From: Streptomyces tailanensis
GTDB lineage: Bacteria > Actinomycetota > Actinomycetes > Streptomycetales > Streptomycetaceae
Assembly: GCF_008386495.1 (NCBI RefSeq)
Contig: NZ_VTHJ01000032.1
Location: 42,109 to 97,982 of the forward strand
Direction of reading: 5' to 3'
DNA: 55,874 nt
In this document: positions 16,199-24,245 of the stretch, piece by piece
Position numbering within the stretch: position 1 is the stretch's first letter
Layout: every line of letters starts with the position of its first letter
Program-made: the position numbers and the translations under genes
Notes under the pieces: model-generated
The model's input: the letters and a program-made list of their open reading frames with translations, nothing else
Told to the model about the DNA's origin: nothing
Database searches by the model: none

Positions 16199-17221
16199 TC
16201 AGGCGGCGGCCGGTGCCGGGCCGACCAGTTCGGACAGGACGTCCTCCATGGTCACGAAGCCGAGGACCGCGCCCTTCTCTCCGGTGACTGCGGCCAGGTG
16301 GCTGCCGTCGGCGCGCAGGGCGGTGAGCGTGTCGTCCAGCGGGGTGTCGATGCGGACCCGGGTGACCGGGTGCAGCGCGCCGCGCGGGAACGGCTGGTCG
16401 CGGTCGGTGAGGCCGAGCGTGTCCTTGATGTGCAGGTAGCCCAGCAGGGTCCCGTTCAGGCCGGTGACGGGGAAGCGGGAGTAGCCCGCCTGGGCGGCGA
16501 TCCCCTCCAGCTCGGCCGGGGTGACGGTGTGGACGACCGTGCGCATCTTCTGCGCGGGCACGAGGATCTCGCCGACCGGGCGGGTGCCCAGCTCCAGCGC
16601 GTCGCGCAGCCGCTCGCCGTCGGCGGGCGAGAGCAGGCCGGCCTCGCTGGAGTCGAGGACCATGCGGGCGAGCTGGTCGTCGGTGAAGACCGCCTCGACC
16701 TCGTCCTTCGTTTCCACCTTGAGCAGCTTCAGCAGCGTGTTGGCGAAGGCGTTGATGCCGAACACGACCGGCCGCAGTGCCCGGGTCAGAGCCACCAGAG
16801 GGGGCCCCAGGAGCAGCGCGGTGCGCACCGGCGCGGCAAGCGCGATGTTCTTCGGGACCATCTCGCCGATCAGCATGTGCAGGTAGGTCGCGACGGTGAG
16901 GGCGATGACGAACGCGATCGGGTGCACCAGAGCGTCCGGGATGTGGGCCGCCTCGAAGCCCGGCTCCAGGATGTGCGCGATGGCCGGTTCGGCGACCGCG
17001 CCGAGCACCAGCGAGGAAACGGTGATGCCCAGCTGTGCGGTGGCCATCATCGCGGAGAGGTGCTCCAGAGCCCACAAGGTCTTCCGGGCCCGCTTGTCGC
17101 CCTCCTTCGCGCGCGGCTCGATCTGGCTGCGGCGCACGGAGATCAGCGCGAACTCGCCACCGACGAAGAAGGCGTTGGTCAGCAGGGTCAGGGCCCCGAT
17201 GGTCAGTTGCAGGACGGTCAC
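16199..17221 (-). CDS. CNNM/CorC-like membrane protein, short paralogue, second pair
   Basis: A 340-aa protein with a DUF21 domain (TNAFFVGGEFALISVRRSQI, MATAQLGITVSSLVLGAVAEP, YLHMLIGEMVPKNIA) and two CBS motifs (VGEILVPAQKMRTV, GFVTMEDVLSELVGP). It ends without a CorC_HlyC domain. The GTG start overlaps the neighbour's stop by 4 bases. It is diverged from the 12279-13298 protein but has the same architecture and position in its pair, so the pair arose by duplication or was acquired twice. The likely role is cation transport or its regulation together with the long partner. Confidence 0.88.
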   Translation of the reverse strand: MTVLQLTIGALTLLTNAFFVGGEFALISVRRSQIEPRAKEGDKRARKTLWALEHLSAMMATAQLGITVSSLVLGAVAEPAIAHILEPGFEAAHIPDALVHPIAFVIALTVATYLHMLIGEMVPKNIALAAPVRTALLLGPPLVALTRALRPVVFGINAFANTLLKLLKVETKDEVEAVFTDDQLARMVLDSSEAGLLSPADGERLRDALELGTRPVGEILVPAQKMRTVVHTVTPAELEGIAAQAGYSRFPVTGLNGTLLGYLHIKDTLGLTDRDQPFPRGALHPVTRVRIDTPLDDTLTALRADGSHLAAVTGEKGAVLGFVTMEDVLSELVGPAPAAA

Positions 17222-18552
17222 CGGGGCTCCTCCGCCGCATCGGCCGGAACCCGAACCGGTTCGGTGATCAGGACGCGGTCGGCGCGGTGGTGCTCGACGT
17301 CCAGGACATCCAAGTGCCAGCCGTCGAGTTCCAGCGCGTCCCCCTTGGCCGGAATGCGCGCGAGGCGGGTGGCGACCAGGCCGGCCACCGTCTCGTACGG
17401 GCCCTCGGGCGCCGTCAGCCCCACCTGGACCAGCTCGTCGATGCGGACGGAGCCGTCCGCCTCCCAGGCCGCACGCCCGTCCTCCGTCCTCGGGGCGGGA
17501 ACCAGATCGGGGACCTCCACGGGGTCGTGCTCGTCGCGGACCTCGCCCACTACCTCCTCGACGATGTCCTCCACCGTGGCCACGCCTGCGGTGCCGCCGT
17601 ACTCGTCGATGACGACGGCCATGGTGCGGGCCTCGCGCAGCCGCTGCAGCAGCCGGTCGGCGGTGAGGCTGTCGGGCACGAGCAGAGGCTCGGCGGCCAG
17701 TTCGGTGACCAGTGTGAGCGCGCGCTTCTCCGGTTCCAGGGCGAGGACGTCACGGATGTGGACGGTGCCGATGACCTCGTCCAGGCTGTCGCGGTAGACC
17801 GGGAAACGGGACAGGCCAGTGGCGTACGTCAGGTTCGCCGCGTCGGCGGCCGTGGCGTGCGCTTCCAGGGCCTTCACGTCGACCCGTGGGGTCATCACGT
17901 TCTCGGCCGTGAGCTCACTCAGGTGCAGGGTGCGCACGAACAGTTCGGCGGAGTCGGGTTCAAGGGCGCCCTCGGCGGCCGAGTGCCGGGCGAGCGCGAC
18001 CAGTTCCTCAGGACCGCGGGCCGAGGCCAACTCCTCGGCCGGCTCCAGACCGAAGCGGCGTACGAACCGGTTGGCGGTGTTGTTCAGGTGCCGGATGAAC
18101 GGCCCGAAGGCTGCGGTGAAGCCTCGCTGCGGGCCGGCCACCACCTTCGCCACGGCCAGCGGGCGGGAGATCGCCCAGTTCTTCGGCACCAGCTCGCCCA
18201 CCACCATCAGCACGACGGTGGAGAGGGCCACGCCCAGCAGGGTCGCCACCGTCGAGGCGGCGGCGCCCAGGCCCATCGCTTCCAGTGGCCCGCGCAGCAG
18301 CGCCGCGAGCGATGGCTCGGCGAGCATGCCGATCACCAGCGAGGTGACGGTGATGCCCAACTGTGCGCCGGACAACTGCAAGGTCAGATGACGCACTGCC
18401 TTCAGCGCGCCCTCCGCGCCGCGCTCGCCCGCCTCGGCAGCGCGTTCCAGTTCACCGCGCTCGACGGTGGTCAGGGAGAACTCGGCCGCGACGAACAACG
18501 CGCAGCCCAGGGTGAGGAGAAGTGCCAGCAGGAGCAGCAGGATTTCGATCAC
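17218..18552 (-). CDS. CNNM/CorC-like membrane protein, long paralogue, second pair
   Basis: A 444-aa DUF21-CBS-CorC_HlyC protein. Visible landmarks are GCALFVAAEFSLTTVERGEL, LSGAQLGITVTSLVIGMLAEP, VGELVPKNWAISRPL, ENVMTPRVDVKALEAHA and VVIDEYGGTAGVATVEDIVE, with a CorC_HlyC tail at about 360-435. The GTG start overlaps by 4 bases the stop of a predicted 26-codon upstream ORF, as in the first pair. It forms a two-gene operon with the short paralogue. The 360-base region to the next gene holds that ORF and the BlaI-type box that faces the opposite direction. Confidence 0.9.
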   Translation of the reverse strand: MIEILLLLLALLLTLGCALFVAAEFSLTTVERGELERAAEAGERGAEGALKAVRHLTLQLSGAQLGITVTSLVIGMLAEPSLAALLRGPLEAMGLGAAASTVATLLGVALSTVVLMVVGELVPKNWAISRPLAVAKVVAGPQRGFTAAFGPFIRHLNNTANRFVRRFGLEPAEELASARGPEELVALARHSAAEGALEPDSAELFVRTLHLSELTAENVMTPRVDVKALEAHATAADAANLTYATGLSRFPVYRDSLDEVIGTVHIRDVLALEPEKRALTLVTELAAEPLLVPDSLTADRLLQRLREARTMAVVIDEYGGTAGVATVEDIVEEVVGEVRDEHDPVEVPDLVPAPRTEDGRAAWEADGSVRIDELVQVGLTAPEGPYETVAGLVATRLARIPAKGDALELDGWHLDVLDVEHHRADRVLITEPVRVPADAAEEPR

Positions 18553-18629
18553 CGTGCCACCCCCGATCTCTCACGCACAGGCAGTGCGGGCCGGGGCACG
18601 GCACGGTTGGTACTGGGAGGTTCACCCAT
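18549..18629 (-). CDS. Predicted upstream ORF overlapping the second CNNM long gene
   Basis: A 26-codon frame from an ATG at 18629 whose TGA overlaps the GTG of the CNNM gene. The peptide starts MGEPPSTNRAVPRPALPV and is again rich in Pro and Arg. Its nearest ribosome site (AAGGAG) is 13 bases away, which is long, so support is weaker than for the ORF at 14635-14739. The shared arrangement at both CNNM operons is the main argument. Confidence 0.35.
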   Translation of the reverse strand: MGEPPSTNRAVPRPALPVRERSGVAR

Positions 18630-18830
18630 CGCGGGTCTGTCACTCCTTCTGAGCCTGGAGGGCAGGATGGACCCTCGGTGTTCTGCGGGCGGGGACACGC
18701 CCACCCCCATGGTAAAAGACGGGCAAAGTGCCGAGGTCAAGTCCCCGACCCTCCGCCGACGACTCTTTTCGGACTTTCCCGCCAAGGACGCCAGGACGCG
18801 GTGTGGACCGGCCCTGGCAACCCTATACTT

Positions 18831-18844
18831 CTACGTGACTGTAG
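18831..18844. promoter_or_regulatory. BlaI-type box 1 (before the 72-aa protein gene)
   Basis: CTACGTGACTGTAG, an imperfect dyad of the form CTAC-N6-GTAG. A possible -10 box, TATACT, ends two bases before it (18824-18829), so a bound protein would overlap the transcription start. Confidence 0.65.
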
Positions 18845-18920
18845 AGACAACGGGCGGCTCCTACGGGTTGTTCCCGGCTGCCGCCGACCCCTCACCTGCT
18901 CGCTCAATGGAAAGGGACGC

Positions 18921-19139
18921 ATGGCTTCGATCGACCCGGACAAGGTGCTCGACAACGCGTGGGTGGACAAGAGCCTGACCGAGATACTGGCCGCCCCCGT
19001 GGGCGCGCTCAAGGGGGTCTCCGAGCGCGACGGCGAATTGCTGCAACAGGCATTCGGGGTCAAGACCGTGGCCGATCCGGCCGACTTGAAGTACGTCCGC
19101 TGGGCGCAGGCCCTGGCCGCCCTCGACGCGGCCAAGTAG
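18921..19139 (+). CDS. Small helix-hairpin-helix-like protein
   Basis: A 72-aa protein, MASIDPDKVLDNAWVDKSLT onward. The central part, PVGALKGVSERDGELLQQAF, followed by GVKTVADPADLKYV, reads like a helix-hairpin-helix unit (GV...LL...FG..TVADLA) as found in DNA- or protein-binding scaffolds. No other domain fits in the length. The ATG at 18921 follows AAAGGGA. It sits downstream of a BlaI-type box and 95 bases ahead of spo0M, so it is probably the first gene of that unit. Function unknown; its place in the stress cluster is the only clue. Confidence 0.75.
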   Translation: MASIDPDKVLDNAWVDKSLTEILAAPVGALKGVSERDGELLQQAFGVKTVADPADLKYVRWAQALAALDAAK

Positions 19140-19234
19140 CCGCCCCGCGCACAGCCGTGGTGCCGTGGCACCCACACGGGCGACGCGGCACCGCCCTCAC
19201 GAAACACACGCACGTATAAGGAGTGGACGCCACG

Positions 19235-20248
19235 ATGGTGTTCAAACGACTGCTCGGTTCGCTCGGCGTGGGCGGCCCCACCGTCGACACGGTTCTCGAC
19301 CCCGGTGCGGTCCGCCCCGGCGGCGGCCTGTCCGGTCAGGTCCACCTGAAGGGCGGTGACGCCGACTTCGACATCGAGCACATCTCGCTGGAGCTGGTGG
19401 CGCGGGTCGAGGCCGAGCACGAAGAGGGCGAGAGCGAGGGTGTCGCCGTCTTCGAACGGTTCATCGTCGGCGGCGGCTTCCGGCTCGCGGCGGGCGAGGT
19501 ACGGAGTGTTCCGTTCAGTGTCACGCTGCCCTGGGAGACGCCGATCACCGAGTTGTACGGGCAGGCTCTGGGCATCGTCCTCGGGGTGCGCACCGAGCTG
19601 GCGGTGGCCGGCGCGAAGGACAAGGGCGACCTCGACCAACTGACCGTGGGACCGCTCCCCGGGCAGGAGGCGATCCTCGAAGCCCTCGGCCAGCTCGGCT
19701 TCGGCTTCAAGTCCGCCGACCTGGAGTATGGGCACATCCGCGGCACCGGCCAGCAGTTGCCCTTCTACCAGGAGATCGAGCTCACCCCGGCGCCGCAGTA
19801 CGCGCACCAGGTCAACGAGATCGAGCTGACCTTCCTCGCCACCCCGGGCGGCATGGAGGTGATCCTGGAAGCCGACAAGCGCGGCGGACTGTTCTCCGAG
19901 GGCCACGACACGGTCACCCGCTTCACCGTCTCCCACGACGGGATCGAGTACCAGGACTGGAACGCCCTGGTCGACGGCTGGATCCGGCAGCTGGTCGAGC
20001 ACCGGGCGTCGTACGGCTCCCATAGCTCGCACTCGCACGAGGGCCACTACAGGCACCACGGTGACCACGGCCACGGCGACCACCACGACGGTCACCGTTC
20101 CGGTCCCGGCATGGGCACCGTCGTCGCCGCGGGCGCGGCCGGGCTCGCGGTCGGGGTCGTCGGGGGCATGGTCGCCGCCGAAGTCGTCGACGAGGTGGGC
20201 GACTTCTTCGAGGGCGACGAGGAAGACGAAGGGGACGAAGAGGGCTGA
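19235..20248 (+). CDS. spo0M: Spo0M-family protein with histidine-rich linker
   Basis: A 337-aa protein. The arrestin-like Spo0M domain (about 1-250) shows VDTVLDPGAVRPGGGLSGQV, ERFIVGGGFRLAAGE and LPWETPITELYGQ. In Bacillus this family affects sporulation control and cell division; in Streptomyces the role is not established. After it comes a linker with about 12 histidines in 25 residues (about 265-290), then a Gly/Ala-rich hydrophobic stretch (GTVVAAGAAGLAVGVVGGMV) that could insert in membrane, then an acidic tail. The extension is unusual and suggests metal binding and membrane association. The ATG at 19235 has AAGGAG 11 bases upstream. Intact. Confidence 0.85.
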   Translation: MVFKRLLGSLGVGGPTVDTVLDPGAVRPGGGLSGQVHLKGGDADFDIEHISLELVARVEAEHEEGESEGVAVFERFIVGGGFRLAAGEVRSVPFSVTLPWETPITELYGQALGIVLGVRTELAVAGAKDKGDLDQLTVGPLPGQEAILEALGQLGFGFKSADLEYGHIRGTGQQLPFYQEIELTPAPQYAHQVNEIELTFLATPGGMEVILEADKRGGLFSEGHDTVTRFTVSHDGIEYQDWNALVDGWIRQLVEHRASYGSHSSHSHEGHYRHHGDHGHGDHHDGHRSGPGMGTVVAAGAAGLAVGVVGGMVAAEVVDEVGDFFEGDEEDEGDEEG

Positions 20249-20334
20249 CGAGCCGACGCGGGCCGGGAGGGTCGGTCGGCTGCCATCTGTCCACAGAACG
20301 TGATCGGCGTCTTCCGGCCCGCCTCACCTTCGTC

Positions 20335-20367
20335 CCGGCCCGTCGAGACACCTCCGCGACGGGCCGG
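20335..20367. terminator. Hairpin downstream of spo0M
   Basis: An 11-bp perfect stem (20335-20345 with 20357-20367) around an 11-base loop, 87 bases after the spo0M stop. The 339-base gap up to terB holds this hairpin and the BlaI-type box and no gene. Confidence 0.5.
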
Positions 20368-20510
20368 ATCCCGTCGGCGGCAGAGTCTCGCACCGGAGAG
20401 AGCCACCAACCCCCGCCGAGCCCGTCGTCGCGGGCCCTGCCGCTGTGGTCAGCGGCTCGCCGCCGAACATCGCGCAAATCCCGGGAACTTATCCGCCGAG
20501 GCGCTAGTTT

Positions 20511-20524
20511 CTACATTGCTGTAG
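20511..20524. promoter_or_regulatory. BlaI-type box 2 (before terB)
   Basis: CTACATTGCTGTAG, with CTACA and TGTAG arms around 4 bases. It lies 63 bases before the terB ATG and is the closest of the set to the textbook BlaI/MecI half-site TACA/TGTA. Confidence 0.75.
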
Positions 20525-20587
20525 ATTCTGCCGGGCGTCGGACTGCCACCGGGCGGCCCGAGCCCCTACCGACCCTATGGAGTTGTC

Positions 20588-21043
20588 ATGGCCCTCTGGG
20601 ACCGTCTCAAGGAGTCCGCGTCGACGATGCAGACCCAGTTGATGGCGAAGAAGAACGACCTCAAGAGCGGGGCCTTCCGCGACGCGAGCATGGCGATGTG
20701 TGCGCTCGTCGCCGCGGCCGACGGCACTGTCGATCCCTCTGAGCGGCAGCGGGTGGCCCAACTCATCGCCACCAACGAGGTCTTGCGGAACTTCGACGCC
20801 ATGGACCTTCAGCGGCGCTTCGACGAGAACCTGAACAAGCTCACCGCCGACTTCGACTTCGGCAAGGTCAGCGTCCTGCAGGAGATCGCCAAGGCGAAGA
20901 AGAAGCCCGCCGAGGCCCGCGCCGTCATCCAGATCGGTATCGTCATCGGCGGTGCCGACGGCGACTTCGACAAGACCGAGCAGGCCATGGTCCGCGAAGC
21001 CTGCTTCACCCTCGATCTGCCGCCGCACGAGTTCGATCTCTGA
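20588..21043 (+). CDS. terB: Tellurite-resistance TerB-family protein
   Basis: A 151-aa all-helical TerB protein. The two repeated acidic motifs that bind metal are visible as ALVAAADGTVDPSER and GIVIGGADGDFDKTE. The N-terminus, LWDRLKESASTMQTQLMAKK, is the Streptomyces-type start. TerB acts with TerC and TerD in a membrane-linked stress complex implicated in tellurite, colicin and phage resistance. No TerC-like membrane protein is present here, so TerB must act with a TerC elsewhere or do something else. ATG start, BlaI-type box 63 bases upstream. It is convergent with the LCP gene. Confidence 0.92.
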   Translation: MALWDRLKESASTMQTQLMAKKNDLKSGAFRDASMAMCALVAAADGTVDPSERQRVAQLIATNEVLRNFDAMDLQRRFDENLNKLTADFDFGKVSVLQEIAKAKKKPAEARAVIQIGIVIGGADGDFDKTEQAMVREACFTLDLPPHEFDL

Positions 21044-21082
21044 TCGCCCGACAGCCGCTGCGTCGGCCTCCGGCGCCGACAG

Positions 21083-22462
21083 TCACCACAGCTCGTCGAG
21101 GTCGAGGTCCGACCCCACGACCAGGGTCACCACGCCTGCGGCGTCCGCGGACCGCGTGGCCCTGGTGCCGGGCAGCCGCGAGGCGAGGACCTTCGCCTGC
21201 TTGGCGAGGTCCGCCGGGTACGTGACCGTGGTCTCGTCCGTGGTCTCGGGCGCGTTGCCCGTGCCGACGACGGTGAAGCCGGCCTCACGCAGCTTCTCGG
21301 CGACGTCGGCGGCGCGCCCGGTGACCCCGGTGCCGTTGAGGACCTGGACCCGTACGGCGGACGCGTAGACCAGGTCGTTCTTGGCCCGTGCCTGCAGCCG
21401 CTTCTTGTCGACCTCCTTGTCCTTGGCGAGGGAGGTGAACAGGTCGGCGGCCTGCGGGTACTGCCAGACGATGTTGGCCTTGTCGGTGGGGACGTCGGCC
21501 TCGCGGGGGTAGTTGGGGACGGTCAGGAAGGTCAGCCGGTCGCTCGGGATGCCCTTGAGCTCGGAGGCGAGGTCGTAGAGGGGGTCGATGCCGGCGAGGC
21601 CCTCGTCCGTGGTCAGGGACTTGGTGGCGGACTGCAGGAAGTCGTAGAGCGACGTGGGGCTGGTCAGCTTGGACTTGGCCTTGGCGGCCAGAGCCTCCAC
21701 GAACTCCTGCTGGCGTCCGATGCGTCCGATGTCGGAGCCGTCGCCGACGGCGTAGCGGGTCCGTACGTAGCCGAGCGCCGTCTCGCCCTTGACGGTCTGA
21801 CAGCCCGCCTCCATGTCCAGGTGGGCCTTGTCGTCCTTGATGGCCTGCTCGGGGCAGACCTCGATACCTTCCAGAGCGTCGACCATCCCCTTGAAGCCCT
21901 GGAAGTCGACCGACATGAAGCTGTCCATGCGCAGGCCGGTGTTGGCCTCGACCGTCCTGATCGAACAGGCGGCGGCCCCGGCGACCTCGCCGCTCGCACC
22001 GCCGATCGCGAACGCCTCGTTGATCTTCGCCAGGTGCGGGCTGGAGGCGCTGCCGTCGCCCTTGTCGCACGCCGATATCTCGACCCAGGAGTCACGCGGG
22101 AACGACACCACGGTGGCCCATTCCCGGTTCGCCGGGACGTGCAGCACCATCAGCGTGTCCGACTGCATGGTGGTCAGGCCGTCGCCGCCGTACTTCGCGT
22201 TGACCCCGTCGCGGCTGTCCGAACCGACGACCATGATGTTCTTCGAACCCGGGCTGAGATTCGCCGGGCGGTCGTCGCCGAGCTTGGCGTCGACATCGGC
22301 ACCCGTGATGTTGCTGTCGAGGTCCTTGTAGACCCAGGCACCCACACCTCCGACACCGAGGACGAGCACCGCGCAGCTCCCCGCGCTCCACGCCAGTATC
22401 CGGCCCCGCCGCGTCAACCTCGTCGCCCCGGCCCCAGCGCGCCGCCTTCCGGTACCACTCAT
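21083..22462 (-). CDS. LytR-CpsA-Psr (LCP) family cell-wall ligase with LytR_C domain
   Basis: A 459-aa envelope protein: basic N-terminus, one membrane helix (about 26-46), then the extracellular LCP domain (NIMVVGSDSRDGVN, DTLMVLHVP, VVSFPRDSWV, KINEAFAIGG, VRTRYAVGDGSDIGRIGRQQ) with its conserved arginines and aspartates. A C-terminal LytR_C domain follows from VRVQVLNGTGVTGRA. LCP enzymes transfer polyisoprenoid-linked glycopolymers to peptidoglycan. The start has no near neighbour. A degenerate BlaI-type box lies 85 bases upstream, which would tie wall-polymer attachment to the BlaI/M56 switch. Ends 39 bases from terB. Confidence 0.93.
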   Translation of the reverse strand: MSGTGRRRAGAGATRLTRRGRILAWSAGSCAVLVLGVGGVGAWVYKDLDSNITGADVDAKLGDDRPANLSPGSKNIMVVGSDSRDGVNAKYGGDGLTTMQSDTLMVLHVPANREWATVVSFPRDSWVEISACDKGDGSASSPHLAKINEAFAIGGASGEVAGAAACSIRTVEANTGLRMDSFMSVDFQGFKGMVDALEGIEVCPEQAIKDDKAHLDMEAGCQTVKGETALGYVRTRYAVGDGSDIGRIGRQQEFVEALAAKAKSKLTSPTSLYDFLQSATKSLTTDEGLAGIDPLYDLASELKGIPSDRLTFLTVPNYPREADVPTDKANIVWQYPQAADLFTSLAKDKEVDKKRLQARAKNDLVYASAVRVQVLNGTGVTGRAADVAEKLREAGFTVVGTGNAPETTDETTVTYPADLAKQAKVLASRLPGTRATRSADAAGVVTLVVGSDLDLDELW

Positions 22463-22546
22463 CGGCGCGCCCCCGTCTCGGCCGCACTCGCCCGGTCCGC
22501 TTGCTCATTGCCGTCCGGCACCTGTGATCACCGAACCCGCAGGACT

Positions 22547-22560
22547 CTACATCTATACAG
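22547..22560. promoter_or_regulatory. Possible BlaI-type box 3 (before the LCP gene)
   Basis: CTACATCTATACAG: the left half is perfect and the right half matches 3 of 5. A longer frame, TCTACAT-N6-AGAT, aligns with box 2. Weak on its own but correctly placed for the leftward LCP gene. Confidence 0.4.
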
Positions 22561-22715
22561 ATATACGGGCTGGAGGCAGGTTCTTCTCACTGACCCCTGG
22601 TCGACAAAGCTCAGCAACCTCAACAGGCCGGCGGCTACCAGCGCATGCGCCTGCCAACTCCCCCGCCCGCTCTGTGGGCATCGTCCGGAGAGGCTTCGCC
22701 CGGTCGGTCACGGGA

Positions 22716-23648
22716 TCAGAGGGGCGTAGCCGCGTACAGGATGAACGCCATCGTCACCGCGGAGTTCGCGGACGACAGCGCCGAGACAACGGTGCCCGCG
22801 GCCGCGCCCCATGCGGCCAGGCCCACACTCGTGAACACCGACGGCCAGCTGCGCATCACCGGGACGGGGCCGAGTAAGGCGGTAACACGGCGTGGCACCG
22901 GCCCTGGGGCTGCCAAGCCCGCGAGCGTCCCCACCGGAGTACCGCGGGAGACCAGCGCCGCCTTGCCGATCGCGCACGCCACCGTCCTGCGGCTGCCGAC
23001 GGCCTGGGCCGCGTCCTCATCCGCCCACCGCTCCGTCGTGTACGACACGGCCGTGCGCAGGGGCCGCAGGAATGGGTTGGCACGCGCGGCCAATTGGACT
23101 GCGAGCAGGAACCGATGGTGACGGGCCACCAGATGGGCCCGCTCATGAGCGAACAGCGCACGCCGCTCGGGTGGTTCGAGGCAGGACAGCATGCCGGTGG
23201 TGACGACCACCCGGTCGCGGCGACCGCCGGGCAGCGCGTACGCGTACGGCACTTCGTCGGGCAGTACGGCCACCTCCGTGCCCGGCAGCCCGGCCAGGGC
23301 CCGGTGGGCGCGGAGGCGAACCCGACCGTGCCGCCACCCCGTTCGACCACACGCCAGGAGCACCGCGATCAGCGCCGGGATGGCCAGCTTCCCTGCGACC
23401 TCGTCGTACGGCACCGCCTCGCGCACCTCCGGATCGGACCAGCCGTCGGGCAGAGGATTGCCGGGCAGTTGGGCGGTACCGACCACCATCAGCAGGCCCA
23501 GAGACACCGTGCTGCACGCCGCCATCACCGCGGCCACGCCGGTCAGCAGCCGGGTGGCGGTCCGTGGATGCAGCCGCTGCTCGGCCAGCCGCGCGATCGG
23601 CCACGCCGTGAACGGCAGGACCAGCGGCAGAAAGACGAACACCCCCAT
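22716..23648 (-). CDS. M56-family membrane metalloprotease, BlaR1-like, without sensor domain
   Basis: A 310-aa membrane protease. Hydrophobic segments at about 5-20, 33-58 and 88-100 precede the zinc motif HERAH (168-172) in RALFAHERAHLVARHHRFLL, with the downstream RWADEDAA motif, and further hydrophobic segments at the C-terminus. In staphylococcal BlaR1/MecR1 this protease domain is followed by an extracellular penicillin-binding sensor that is absent here. It starts 6 bases after the blaI stop, so the two form one operon. The likely job is to trigger loss of BlaI from DNA on an unknown signal. It may respond to membrane or envelope state directly. Confidence 0.9.
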   Translation of the reverse strand: MGVFVFLPLVLPFTAWPIARLAEQRLHPRTATRLLTGVAAVMAACSTVSLGLLMVVGTAQLPGNPLPDGWSDPEVREAVPYDEVAGKLAIPALIAVLLACGRTGWRHGRVRLRAHRALAGLPGTEVAVLPDEVPYAYALPGGRRDRVVVTTGMLSCLEPPERRALFAHERAHLVARHHRFLLAVQLAARANPFLRPLRTAVSYTTERWADEDAAQAVGSRRTVACAIGKAALVSRGTPVGTLAGLAAPGPVPRRVTALLGPVPVMRSWPSVFTSVGLAAWGAAAGTVVSALSSANSAVTMAFILYAATPL

Positions 23649-23654
23649 GAGGCT

Positions 23655-24056
23655 TCAGTCTTCCCCTTCGCCCTGTTTCCGACCCGTGCTCTTCGCCTGC
23701 CCCAGCAACTCTCGCAGCAGCCGCTCGTCGTCCGGCTCCAGGGAGGTGACGAAACTGGCCAGCACCGCCTCGCGGTCGCTCTCGCCGTCGAGCACCTTGT
23801 ACATCTTGTGCGCGGCGAGGCCCGCCTGGTCCGAGGTCGGGGTCCACGCGAAGGAGCGGCCGGCACGCTCGCGGGTCACCGCGCCCTTGGCCAGCAGCCG
23901 GGTCAGGATCGTGATCACCGTCGTATAGGCAAGGTCACCGCCGAGGCGCTCCTGCACCCACCCCGCGCTCTTGGGGCCGTCCGCCTCGCGCAGCGCGGAC
24001 AGGACGAGTGCCTCCAGCTCACCTTGTCCCCGCCGGGGACGCTGCTGGTCCGTCAC
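23655..24056 (-). CDS. blaI: BlaI/MecI/CopY-family transcriptional repressor
   Basis: A 133-aa winged-helix repressor. GELEALVLSALREADGPKSA, followed by VQERLGGDLAYTTVITILTRLLAKGAVTRERAGRSFAWTP, is the classic family fold. The C-terminal dimer helix region includes the usual cleavage zone. The GTG at 24056 has AAGGAG 7 bases upstream. It is divergent from a glsB-like gene with a CTACATAATTGTAG box between them, so autoregulation is likely. The name is used for family only: there is no beta-lactamase in the window. Related boxes before terB, terD and other genes suggest a local regulon. Confidence 0.92.
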   Translation of the reverse strand: MTDQQRPRRGQGELEALVLSALREADGPKSAGWVQERLGGDLAYTTVITILTRLLAKGAVTRERAGRSFAWTPTSDQAGLAAHKMYKVLDGESDREAVLASFVTSLEPDDERLLRELLGQAKSTGRKQGEGED

Positions 24057-24163
24057 ACCCTGTCTCCTTTCCGCTGAACCCGAGTTCACGGGCGGTCCAT
24101 CGTATAGACGCCCCACAGTCGGCCGCGACGCAACCAGGCCGCCACAGCCCCTCACCTCAGCAT

Positions 24164-24177
24164 CTACATAATTGTAG
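24164..24177. promoter_or_regulatory. BlaI-type box 4 (blaI / glsB intergenic)
   Basis: CTACATAATTGTAG, arms CTACA and TGTAG with an AT-rich centre. It lies between divergent blaI and the glsB-like gene, 108 and 69 bases from their starts. The best candidate for autoregulation. Confidence 0.8.
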
Positions 24178-24245
24178 AAGATAGGCTGTTCGGGCAGGTT
24201 CATTCGCGCCGCACCGACGGCGACAACACAATGGAGACGGTGGAC

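Noticed and set aside
22716..24056. A beta-lactam resistance locus
   Set aside because: No beta-lactamase or penicillin-binding protein is encoded nearby and the M56 protein lacks a sensor domain.
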